This document shows, piece after piece, positions 1 to 9,788 of a DNA stretch of 64,000 bases (its first letter is position 1; each line of letters begins with the position of its first letter). Origin of the DNA: Candidatus Caldilinea saccharophila (lineage in GTDB: Bacteria > Chloroflexota > Anaerolineae > Caldilineales > Caldilineaceae). The stretch is taken from contig JADJVW010000008.1 in assembly GCA_016710365.1 (NCBI GenBank), forward strand, positions 44,740 to 108,739, given 5' to 3'. The position numbers and the translations under genes are program-made. Under the pieces are notes generated by a model that searched no databases, was not told the origin of the DNA, and worked only from the letters and a program-made list of their open reading frames with translations.

Positions 1-714
1 AAGGCCGATACGCCGCTGCACCTGGCCTATGGTCGGTTGACCGCAGCGCTGCTGGCAGAACAAGGCATTTCTTCATTGGTGACATGTGTGGGCGATGCCG
101 CACAGCCGCCGGTCATCGAGCGCTGGGGACAAGTGGCTGTGGTGGTGCTGGCCGCGGGCGGCAGTCGCCGGATGGGTCGCCCCAAGCAACTGGAGGTCGT
201 GAACGGCGCGTCGTTGATCGAACGTGCGGTGCGCACGGCGCGACAAGGGAATGTCGGCCCGGTGGTAGTGGTGACGGGCGCTGAGGACGCCGCGATCCGG
301 GCTGCGCTGGCCGGATCGCCGGAAGGCGTCGCTTTCGTCCACAACCCGGCGTGGGCAACCGGACAGGCAAGCAGCGTCGTTACCGCGTTGCAAGCGTTGC
401 CGCCCCAGGTCGATGCGGCGATCTTTCTGCCGGTCGATCAGCCATTGCTGGATCCGTTGCTGCTGCGTCGTCTGGCTGCATGCTGGCGCGCGGGTGCGGA
501 CCTGGCGGCGCCGGCGGTTGGCGACGAACTGCGCGGCGCACCCGCCTTGTTCGACCGCGTGTACTGGGAGGAGTTATTGTCATTACAGGGCGATGTAGGC
601 GGACGCCGTGTGTTGCTTGCGCACCGTGATCGGGTTGTAACTACACCGGCGCTTGCAACGTGGCTGCAGGATATCGACACGGAAGATGACCTGCGCGCGC
701 TGGTTCACTCTTGA
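1..714 (+). CDS. YqeC-MocA type fusion: molybdenum hydroxylase maturation protein, 3' part
   Basis: The reading frame is open from base 1, so the gene starts outside the window. The first ~45 residues (KADTPLHLAYGRL..., ending VIERW) look like the C-terminal end of a YqeC-type selenium-dependent hydroxylase accessory domain, with a (N)KADTP motif. A MobA/MocA-like nucleotidyltransferase follows, with the nucleotide-binding loop LAAGGSRRMGRPKQL and the metal-binding motif DQPLLD. MocA proteins transfer CMP to molybdopterin, giving the cytosine dinucleotide cofactor of xanthine-dehydrogenase-type enzymes. This fits the XdhD-like enzyme at 25-28 kb. The transferase assignment is firm; the YqeC part rests on a short stretch. 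The internal TTG at 37 is not needed as a start. Confidence 0.75.
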   Translation, partial: KADTPLHLAYGRLTAALLAEQGISSLVTCVGDAAQPPVIERWGQVAVVVLAAGGSRRMGRPKQLEVVNGASLIERAVRTARQGNVGPVVVVTGAEDAAIRAALAGSPEGVAFVHNPAWATGQASSVVTALQALPPQVDAAIFLPVDQPLLDPLLLRRLAACWRAGADLAAPAVGDELRGAPALFDRVYWEELLSLQGDVGGRRVLLAHRDRVVTTPALATWLQDIDTEDDLRALVHS

Positions 715-838
715 TTCGGTGGGAAATCGTAGGTGAAACGTAGCAAGGATTTAGCGCAGGAATACGATCACACAGAGGAAGGATCAATCAGCGCAATCAG
801 CGCACATTTAAAACTTATGATTTGATGGAGTTTGATGG

Positions 839-2647
839 ATGAGCAAATTGCCCTTATCGTCGAAGCTAGCACTTTGTTGTGCGCTCTTCCTTTCCGTCGT
901 TGTGACGCCTTCCGCTTCGAGGGCGCAGGAAATTCAACCCACTGACCTTTTTTTTAACGAAATTCAAACAATCTATCTAGTCAATCTCGAACGGCGCAAA
1001 GCCGGCTTGCCGCCGTTGCGCTGGAATGAGGAGTTGACGCAATCCGCGCGGAAATTTGCCGCGGATGTAATCGCCCATCAGCCGGTTGGCTATTGCGGCC
1101 ACGTTGACAGTCAGGGACGTGCGCCGAGCGAACGGATACGCTTGTCCGGTTTTGTCAGGCTGGAAGCGTGGGCTGAAAATTCTGTCTGCGGGTACACTAC
1201 CCCAGAAGCCTCCGTGCGCGCGTGGATGAACAGTGATATGCATCGTAAAAACCTGCTCGACAGCCGCCTGCGCGAGTTGGGCATTGGATTTGCCCTGTCT
1301 GCCGCCAACCGCGGCTATATCGCCGCGGATCTCGCCCTCGACACGAACTATGCGCCTGTCATCATCGACAACGAGGCGCCATCGACGACTTCCACCAATG
1401 TACAACTTTATATTTACAATCAGGCGACGCGCAGTGGTTTCATGGGTCAGGAGCAGTCGGTGGAGATGATGATCTCAAATGGCCCGAACTTTAGCGGCGC
1501 GGTCTGGCAGCCTTATGCAGCCGAAACAACATGGACGCTGACCGCCGGGGCCGGCTGGAAGACCGTCTACGTCAAGACGCGTGATGCGCTTGGCCGGACA
1601 GTCGTGGCGCAGGATTCGATTTACTTTGGCGAGATATTGCCGCTTGATCAACTGTCATTTAACGGGGCCAGCCGTTTTGGAACTGGATTCCGGCTCGAAC
1701 ACATCGACGCCCCTGGCTGGCCACAGGTGCAGTTCAGCCTGGATTGGGTCGGAGATGACAGCGATCCCAACTTTACTGCCAGCGCTTTCACCGAGCTTGC
1801 GGACGCGGCGGCGGTGGGTGGCGCGGCTGTACGCTTAGCGCGGGGCGGAAGTGCTACGGTTTGGACAGGTGGGTACTTGGCGTCGCTGCCAGCCACCGCT
1901 TATTTCCGCGTCAAGGTGAGCGACAACAGCACCTCCCAAGAAGTGCTGCGGCTGCGCGTGCAGGGGGCGGCTGGCGATGCCGGCCAACGGGTGTTGCGCG
2001 GTGCGGATTTCAACGCCACTGACAGCTATCAGGAGTTTGCCGTGCCCTACAACCTTGGCCGCGCGGCGTCGTTGGTAACGTTTCGCTTTGACCGTCTGGG
2101 CGACGCGGACGTGACAGTCGATGCTGTGACGCTCTTCTCGGCGCCGATCCCGGTGGCCGCGCCATTGCAGTGGCAGACGCCTGACAATTATCTGCGCAAT
2201 TGCGGTGTGCAAGCGCGCTTTATCAAAGATGATGGCAGCTTTTCGTCCGTGGTTGAAGTGCATCCTGCCAGTGGAGTGCTGACGGCCGGCGAAAATGTGG
2301 TGATTCCGTCCAAATTATCGGTGACGCCGCCAAGCGTATGGTTTGAAGCGACGTCTGATGATGCGCCGCCGCCTGCACAACTGAGCGTCGAATGCGTCAA
2401 CTGCGATGAAGGGACATGGCAAGCCACCACGCAGATCCCATGGCTGCATCTGTCGGCGTCAAACGATGTGATCGAAGTGATGGTGATCCCGGCAGGGCTG
2501 GCGACTGGCATCTACCAGGGCGAGGTCACCATCTCCGCACCGGCGGAAGCGAGGCTTGCCCCGGTCGTGGTGCCGGTGACGGTCGTGGTGGGAGATGCGA
2601 CTGTCCTGCTGCCGCAAAGGCTCTATCTGCCCGCGGTGGTGCGCTGA
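839..2647 (+). CDS. Secreted CAP/SCP-domain protein with C-terminal BACON-like domain
   Basis: 602 residues. The N-terminus has a Sec signal peptide (hydrophobic run, then SASRAQEI). Residues ~40-165 form a CAP/SCP domain of the bacterial YkwD type: NLERRKAGLPPLRWNEELTQ, the GHVDSQGRAPSERI segment, and AWMNSDMHRKNLL containing the expected His. Middle beta-sandwich segments (~190-440) resemble carbohydrate-binding or Ig-like modules. A BACON-like domain (TPPSVWFEA... VTISAPAEA) precedes the last residues QRLYLPAVVR, a tail seen on many secreted Chloroflexi proteins as far as I recall. GGAG lies about 11 nt before the ATG. It is probably cell-surface and its function is unknown. It converges on the minus-strand tsaE, 3 nt away. 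Confidence 0.75.
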   Translation: MSKLPLSSKLALCCALFLSVVVTPSASRAQEIQPTDLFFNEIQTIYLVNLERRKAGLPPLRWNEELTQSARKFAADVIAHQPVGYCGHVDSQGRAPSERIRLSGFVRLEAWAENSVCGYTTPEASVRAWMNSDMHRKNLLDSRLRELGIGFALSAANRGYIAADLALDTNYAPVIIDNEAPSTTSTNVQLYIYNQATRSGFMGQEQSVEMMISNGPNFSGAVWQPYAAETTWTLTAGAGWKTVYVKTRDALGRTVVAQDSIYFGEILPLDQLSFNGASRFGTGFRLEHIDAPGWPQVQFSLDWVGDDSDPNFTASAFTELADAAAVGGAAVRLARGGSATVWTGGYLASLPATAYFRVKVSDNSTSQEVLRLRVQGAAGDAGQRVLRGADFNATDSYQEFAVPYNLGRAASLVTFRFDRLGDADVTVDAVTLFSAPIPVAAPLQWQTPDNYLRNCGVQARFIKDDGSFSSVVEVHPASGVLTAGENVVIPSKLSVTPPSVWFEATSDDAPPPAQLSVECVNCDEGTWQATTQIPWLHLSASNDVIEVMVIPAGLATGIYQGEVTISAPAEARLAPVVVPVTVVVGDATVLLPQRLYLPAVVR

Positions 2648-2649
2648 GT

Positions 2650-3184
2650 TTACGATGCGCACTCGCCTGGCGGGCAGGCATGCAGCGCCGATAACTGCGC
2701 CAGCACAGCGCTGCTCTGTGCGCCGGTGGCCGTGATGAGCAGCGTACGCCCGTCAGGCTCATCCGCCGCCGCGGTAATCTCAATTTGCAGGAGATCGGCC
2801 GGGAAGAGCGCGCGGATGCGATCGGCCCATTCCACCGCGATGACGTTGCGGCCGTCCATGTCGGCTTCGTCCAGTATATCGGCCAGACCCAGGGTGGCGG
2901 CGTCCGCCAGCGTTGTCCCTTCGGCCAGCCGATACGCGTCGATGTGCACGAGCTTGCGACCGTTGGCCGCGTACTCGTTGACGAGCACAAAGGTGGGACT
3001 GGTCACGCGGGTGGAAATTCCCATTCCCGCCGCGATGCCCTGGACGAGCGTCGTCTTGCCGGCGCCCAAATCGCCGCACAAAGCCAGCACCTGCCCACCA
3101 GCCACCATGCCGCCGATCTGCGCACCGATGGCGTGCGTTGCGTCACGCGCATGGGTATGGATGATGAGGGTCCGCACAGTGGGG

Positions 3185-3192
<8 letters not shown>
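2650..3192 (-). CDS. tsaE: tRNA threonylcarbamoyladenosine biosynthesis ATPase TsaE
   Basis: About 180 residues, typical for TsaE. It has the Walker A motif GDLGAGKTT, switch region TRVTSPTFVLVNEY and HIDAYRL, all family hallmarks. TsaE is the ATPase partner of TsaB and TsaD in making t6A37 on ANN-decoding tRNAs. I chose the ATG at 3192 (MNNPTVRT) over the upstream frame extension because it sits in the overlap ATGAATAA with the end of the upstream gene, with AAAAAGGA just before it. This suggests translational coupling to the nucleotidyltransferase gene. TsaD is encoded at 52.2-53.3 kb. Confidence 0.93.
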
Positions 3193-5722
<2,530 letters not shown>

Positions 5723-5810
5723 ACGACCTCCGAGTGTACTACAGGTGTGCTGCCGATGCGCATCCTTGCTCTAAACCTGCGGGCAAGCCAGATCGATCAA
5801 GTTGATCAAA

Positions 5811-6548
5811 TTAGATGGGCGGCCAGGGGTAGTTGCGCCGATGCACAGAAGGCGCTGGATAAATGCGCGTGCGCAACAGATGCTCGATGCGTTTGCGCAT
5901 GGCAGCCAGTTCAGGCGCACTGACCAGCGCGGCAATACGCCGCCAAAGCGAACCGCCCTTTGTCTCAAGCGCGCGCTGCAGGGAGGTAAGATCGACCAGA
6001 TGGGTTTCCTCAATCGGTTCGCAGCTAAACTCCCAAATTACAGTGCGCAGTTTGAACTCACTGTGAAAGCAAATGCCGTGATCGATGCCCCACACGCGCC
6101 CGTCGTGACCGATCAGGCAGTGACCGCTTTTACGATCGGCATTGTTGATCACAAAATCGAACAACGCCAGCCGCCGGAACGCCTCGACAAAACGCGCGTC
6201 CTCAGCCGCAGTGAAATAGTGAGCTTCGCCGTCGTGGTCTACAAAAAACTGCACACTGCCCAATCCTCGGCTACCTTCGCGCAACACAGTGGGGGGGACG
6301 ACTCCCCACCCCAGCGCGCGGCTGATATCGTAGGCGGCCGTCTCACGCTTGCAGAGTGTGCCCCACTCAAAATCCCACAGCGGCGCTTCACCGCGCTGCG
6401 GTTTGTAGACCGCGGGCAGCGCAAGTTCATTATGTTCGACGACGATCAGAAAACTGTGGTTTGAACTGTAAGGGAGCAGTCCTTTTTCCTCGATCGCGCC
6501 ATGCTGGAGCGTATCCAACACCTGGTCTTCGGTCAGTTCGATGGGCAT
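5811..6548 (-). CDS. SCO1664 family protein (PI3/4-kinase-like fold)
   Basis: 245 residues, full length for the family. It shows a VYKP..GE segment like a kinase nucleotide-binding Lys, then NNADRKSGH resembling a catalytic loop and VWGIDHG resembling the metal-binding DFG-type motif. Substrate and role are unknown. It is the last gene of the minus-strand trio phosphatase - DUF3090 - SCO1664 (gaps of 36 and 19 bp). The same trio is conserved in Actinobacteria and Chloroflexi, so a joint pathway is likely. The start is ATG at 6548. Confidence 0.85.
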   Translation of the reverse strand: MPIELTEDQVLDTLQHGAIEEKGLLPYSSNHSFLIVVEHNELALPAVYKPQRGEAPLWDFEWGTLCKRETAAYDISRALGWGVVPPTVLREGSRGLGSVQFFVDHDGEAHYFTAAEDARFVEAFRRLALFDFVINNADRKSGHCLIGHDGRVWGIDHGICFHSEFKLRTVIWEFSCEPIEETHLVDLTSLQRALETKGGSLWRRIAALVSAPELAAMRKRIEHLLRTRIYPAPSVHRRNYPWPPI

Positions 6549-6567
6549 ACCGGATCACCCAGTTTAC

Positions 6568-7125
6568 TTACAGAACAATGGGCATGGCGTGACCGTCCGT
6601 GCGCGGGCAGAAATGCCCTTGGCGGTCGATTGGGCGGCCACAAAGCGGGCATAGTGGGCGACCGGCCGCGACGATCTCCAGCGCATACTCGCTCAGCGCG
6701 CGCATCTGTGACCGGGTGGCGACAAAGCGGGCGGCCGGCACACTTTCATCATCCGGGCCCACAAGGGCGCCGGACTCGTCCGTCAACAGCGCCTTGGCAA
6801 CCAGCCAGATCATATCGTCGTCTTCGTCGTAGCCAATAATAAGCTGCGCCACGCGAAAGGCCGGCTCGAACACCGTCTCGACATGCGGGCTGCGCGTAGA
6901 ACGTGCAGCAGGCGACAGATCGGGATGTTTTTCTTCCAACTCCTCCAGCAGTTGCAACACGCTGATCGCCAGATTGTTGACCTCTTGCTTCTCAAGCGTC
7001 AGGCTGACCAGTTGGCGACCCATGCGTCCCTGCAGGAAAAAAGTGCGATGCCCGGGTTCACCAATAGCGTCGGCAACGATATAGTCTACTGGGTTGAGAT
7101 CATATTTGAACTGCGTCATAGCCAT
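6568..7125 (-). CDS. DUF3090 family protein
   Basis: 185 residues. It matches the family through IVADAIGEPGHRTFFLQGR near the N-terminus, LEKQEVNNLA, and the C-terminal zinc-ribbon-like CPLCGRPIDRQGHFCPR (three Cys and one His). I prefer the ATG at 7125 because AGAGG lies 7 nt before it; GTG at 7149 and ATG at 7131 are possible alternatives. It is the middle gene of the phosphatase - DUF3090 - SCO1664 operon. The biochemical function is unknown. Confidence 0.87.
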   Translation of the reverse strand: MAMTQFKYDLNPVDYIVADAIGEPGHRTFFLQGRMGRQLVSLTLEKQEVNNLAISVLQLLEELEEKHPDLSPAARSTRSPHVETVFEPAFRVAQLIIGYDEDDDMIWLVAKALLTDESGALVGPDDESVPAARFVATRSQMRALSEYALEIVAAGRPLCPLCGRPIDRQGHFCPRTDGHAMPIVL

Positions 7126-7161
7126 GAACATACCTCTGACGAAGCGCACTGCCGGCGCTAT

Positions 7162-7935
7162 TCACTCCGATGATTTTTGACCGTCTGTCACCACGTTAGC
7201 GACAGACGACGCCAACGACGTGGGGGACGCCTGAACTGGCTGGTGCGGATGCACTGCGTCGCCTTGTGGCTCGCGCTGGGATACAGCAGGAGATGCGTGT
7301 TCTTCAGGCGTTTTGATCTCTAGTTTGGGCAAGTCGGCCAGGAAATTCATGCCCAGGATCGCCGGATTCCCATCATGAAAGGCCAGGATGCTCACCGACG
7401 CCGTCTGAATCACAATGCGCTGGAAAAGATCGAGCGGGATGCCGAGATAATGCGCCAGCGTGGTGCGGATCACGTCGCCATGTGCAAAGATAGCCACGGC
7501 TTGATTGGGATGTTGGCTGCGCACGGACTCAAGCCCGGTGACGGCGCGATGCTGCACCTCGCGCAGACTCTCCCCGTTGGGAAAGCGGAATGTGCTGGGC
7601 GTGTGTTGCACCTTGCGCCATTCATCCAGTTTGGCCAACTCACGCAGATCCGCGCCTTGCCACGCGCCGTAATCCACTTCCAAGAATGTATTCTCTTCGA
7701 TCACCGGCAGATCGAGCGCATTGGCCAGTGGCGTCGCCGTTTCGACGCAGCGCACCAGCGGGCTGCTGTAGACCGCGGAGATCGGTTGCCCGGCCAGATA
7801 GCTCACCAGCGCGTCAGCTTGCGCGCGCCCTCGATCGTTGAGATGAACGCCCGCGGTGCGTCCCGCCAATTTGTGGGTGGCGACGTATTCATTTTCGCCG
7901 TGTCGAATCAACAAAACAAAAGTCGTGTCAGCCAT
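7162..7935 (-). CDS. MSMEG_4193-type histidine phosphatase family protein
   Basis: 257 residues. The histidine phosphatase core shows LIRHGENEY (phospho-acceptor His), VYSSPLVRCVETA, LEVDYGAWQG and the second catalytic region IFAHGDVIRTTL. Family members act on phosphomonoesters such as sugar phosphates; this one's substrate is unknown. The C-terminal ~45 residues are low complexity and probably disordered. It is the first gene of the minus-strand trio with DUF3090 and SCO1664, from which shared expression is inferred. Confidence 0.85.
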   Translation of the reverse strand: MADTTFVLLIRHGENEYVATHKLAGRTAGVHLNDRGRAQADALVSYLAGQPISAVYSSPLVRCVETATPLANALDLPVIEENTFLEVDYGAWQGADLRELAKLDEWRKVQHTPSTFRFPNGESLREVQHRAVTGLESVRSQHPNQAVAIFAHGDVIRTTLAHYLGIPLDLFQRIVIQTASVSILAFHDGNPAILGMNFLADLPKLEIKTPEEHASPAVSQREPQGDAVHPHQPVQASPTSLASSVANVVTDGQKSSE

Positions 7936-8058
7936 AATGATTTCTTATTTGCATCGCGTCCAAAAAAGTGCTACAAAGATTGCAGGTGCGGCTCAATCGT
8001 CAAAAGCATAACATAGACGCGATACTTCGCGAAGTGGATATCCTTACCGTTGTCTCTC

Positions 8059-9606
8059 ATGATCAATCGCCGCGCCCGCCCCAATCAACCACGACTTTCC
8101 TGGCTCCCGACCGGCGTCGGCCTGGCGTTGCTGGCGATGCTCTTCCTGCTCAGTGGATGCATGTCGGCGGACGCATCGGCGACAGCCGATCCCTACGCCC
8201 TTTACCGTCCTGCGCTCAAACCCGAATTCCAGCAAGAACTCGATAATCTTGGCCCGGCGCCGCAGTATACCATCGACGCCACGCTTTTCCCCGACGAATT
8301 GAAGCTCATCGGCAGCGCCGCCATTGTCGTCCCCAATACCAGCATCGACCCGTGGACGCACCTGGTTTTTCGCCTCTATCCGATGTTGGAACATTACGGC
8401 GGCAACCTGGTGATCCAGAGCGCGCTGGTCGACGGCAGACCCGCGACGTTCGTCTACACCAACGACAACACCGCGCTGCGCATCGATCTCGACAAGCCGT
8501 TGCTGCCCCAACAGTCCGTGACAGTCGAATTGACCTGGCGGCTTGAAATCCCGTCGTGGACCGACCAGCCCGCGGTCTATGCGCTCTTTGGCCGCAGCCA
8601 ACAGATGATCAGCCTGCCCCTGTTCTATCCGGCGCTGGCCGTCTACACTGACGGGCCGACGCTTGGCGCCGGCCAATGGTGGCTGACGAACGGCGACGAA
8701 CGCGGGGATGCAGCCTTTAGCGTTGCCTCGCTCTTCGCCGTGACGCTGACCCTGCCCTCAGGCTGGACGCCGGTGACCAGTGGCACGGAAGTGCAGACGG
8801 TGAAACTCGGCGACCAGACGCAGCACAGCTTTGTCACCGGCCCCTCGCGTGAATTTCTGCTCCATGCCAGCCCTGCCTTTGCTGCGGTGTCGGGGGAAGC
8901 TTACGGCACGCGCGTCACCAGTTATTACCTTCCCGGCACGGAAGCCGCGGCGCAGGCTGCCCTCAAATACGCGATGCAAGCGCTGCGCATCTACAGCGAT
9001 CACTTTGGTGAATATCCATTCAGCGATATGCGCGTGGCGCCCGCGCCGATCACATTCCGCGGCATGGAGTATCCGCAGGCGATCCTGCTGGGCGTCGAGA
9101 CCTACACGCGTTTCCGGGATAAGCTGGAGATGCTGACTGCCCACGAAATGGCGCATCAATGGTGGTACCAGATCGTGCACAATGATCCGGTCGCCGAACC
9201 GTGGCTGGACGAAGCGCTGGCCGAGTTCTCGATGCGTCTTTACATGGAGAATACGCGCGGCGAAGACGATGCCCAGCGTCTGGTTGTCCAGCGTTGGCAG
9301 ACGCCAGTGAACAGCCTCAAAGCAAAACAGCAGGACACAGCAGTCGATCAGCCCGTACCCGCGTTTCTCAACGGCACGCAGTACGAGACGATTGTCTACG
9401 CAAAAGGCGCGCTCTTTTACGACATCGTGCGCGATACCATCGGCGTGCGTCGCTTTGATCGCTTCCTGCAGAATTACGCACGCAAATATCGCTGGGGCAT
9501 TGTCGATTCGAAACAGTGGCTGGAAGATCTGCGCGATCTCCCCGACCCCGCGCTGATGACGCTCTTTGAGGAATGGATTCGCCAACCTGGCGGGCAAGTG
9601 CAATAA
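8059..9606 (+). CDS. M1-family-like metallopeptidase lipoprotein
   Basis: About 515 residues. A lipoprotein signal (LAMLFLLSGC) anchors it outside the membrane. The catalytic zinc site is HEMAHQWW followed by WLDEALAEF, giving HExxH plus the distal Glu of gluzincins. FRGMEYPQ replaces the substrate-anchoring GAMEN motif of classical M1 aminopeptidases. The N-terminal beta domain (~50-290) matches the M1 layout, and the protein is shorter than typical M1 enzymes (800+). The start is ATG at 8059; the TTG at 8050 has no ribosome site. It is divergent from the phosphatase trio. The exact substrate is unknown. Confidence 0.85.
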   Translation: MINRRARPNQPRLSWLPTGVGLALLAMLFLLSGCMSADASATADPYALYRPALKPEFQQELDNLGPAPQYTIDATLFPDELKLIGSAAIVVPNTSIDPWTHLVFRLYPMLEHYGGNLVIQSALVDGRPATFVYTNDNTALRIDLDKPLLPQQSVTVELTWRLEIPSWTDQPAVYALFGRSQQMISLPLFYPALAVYTDGPTLGAGQWWLTNGDERGDAAFSVASLFAVTLTLPSGWTPVTSGTEVQTVKLGDQTQHSFVTGPSREFLLHASPAFAAVSGEAYGTRVTSYYLPGTEAAAQAALKYAMQALRIYSDHFGEYPFSDMRVAPAPITFRGMEYPQAILLGVETYTRFRDKLEMLTAHEMAHQWWYQIVHNDPVAEPWLDEALAEFSMRLYMENTRGEDDAQRLVVQRWQTPVNSLKAKQQDTAVDQPVPAFLNGTQYETIVYAKGALFYDIVRDTIGVRRFDRFLQNYARKYRWGIVDSKQWLEDLRDLPDPALMTLFEEWIRQPGGQVQ

Positions 9607-9608
9607 AA

Positions 9609-9647
9609 GCGGGGGACAGTCACTCTGGAAGTTCGACTGTCCCCCGC
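9609..9647. terminator. 13-bp perfect hairpin downstream of the M1 peptidase
   Basis: GCGGGGGACAGTC at 9609-9621 pairs exactly with 9635-9647 across a 13-nt loop, starting 3 nt after the peptidase stop. No T-run follows, so it may be a terminator of non-canonical type or a 3'-end stability element. It can serve both strands because the minus-strand gene at 9789 converges here. Confidence 0.55.
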
Positions 9648-9681
9648 TGAAGCAGCAAAGACATCCACGCTCAATAAACTT

Positions 9682-9786
9682 AGTACTCCACGAAACTCAC
9701 ACAGAGCCACCAAGCGCACAAAGGGCTCCATCTTCAACTTTGTGATTTTTCGTCTCCATGTGAGGCGAAATCGTGAACTACTGAAA
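9682..9786. repeat. Dispersed intergenic repeat, copy 1 (CACAAAG family)
   Basis: This ~105-bp block shares AGTACT, CCAAGCGCACAAAGGGC, TCAACTTTGTG and GTGAACTACTGAA, in the same order, with 60185-60285. It belongs to the wider CACAAAG/ACACAGAG word family also seen at 21.6, 44.1 and 45.2 kb. It lies between convergent genes. Confidence 0.65.
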
Positions 9787-9788
9787 CT

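Noticed and set aside
8024..8035. ACTTCGCGAAGT palindrome as an operator of the M1 peptidase gene
   Set aside because: It is only 12 bp, with no matching copy or promoter context to support it.
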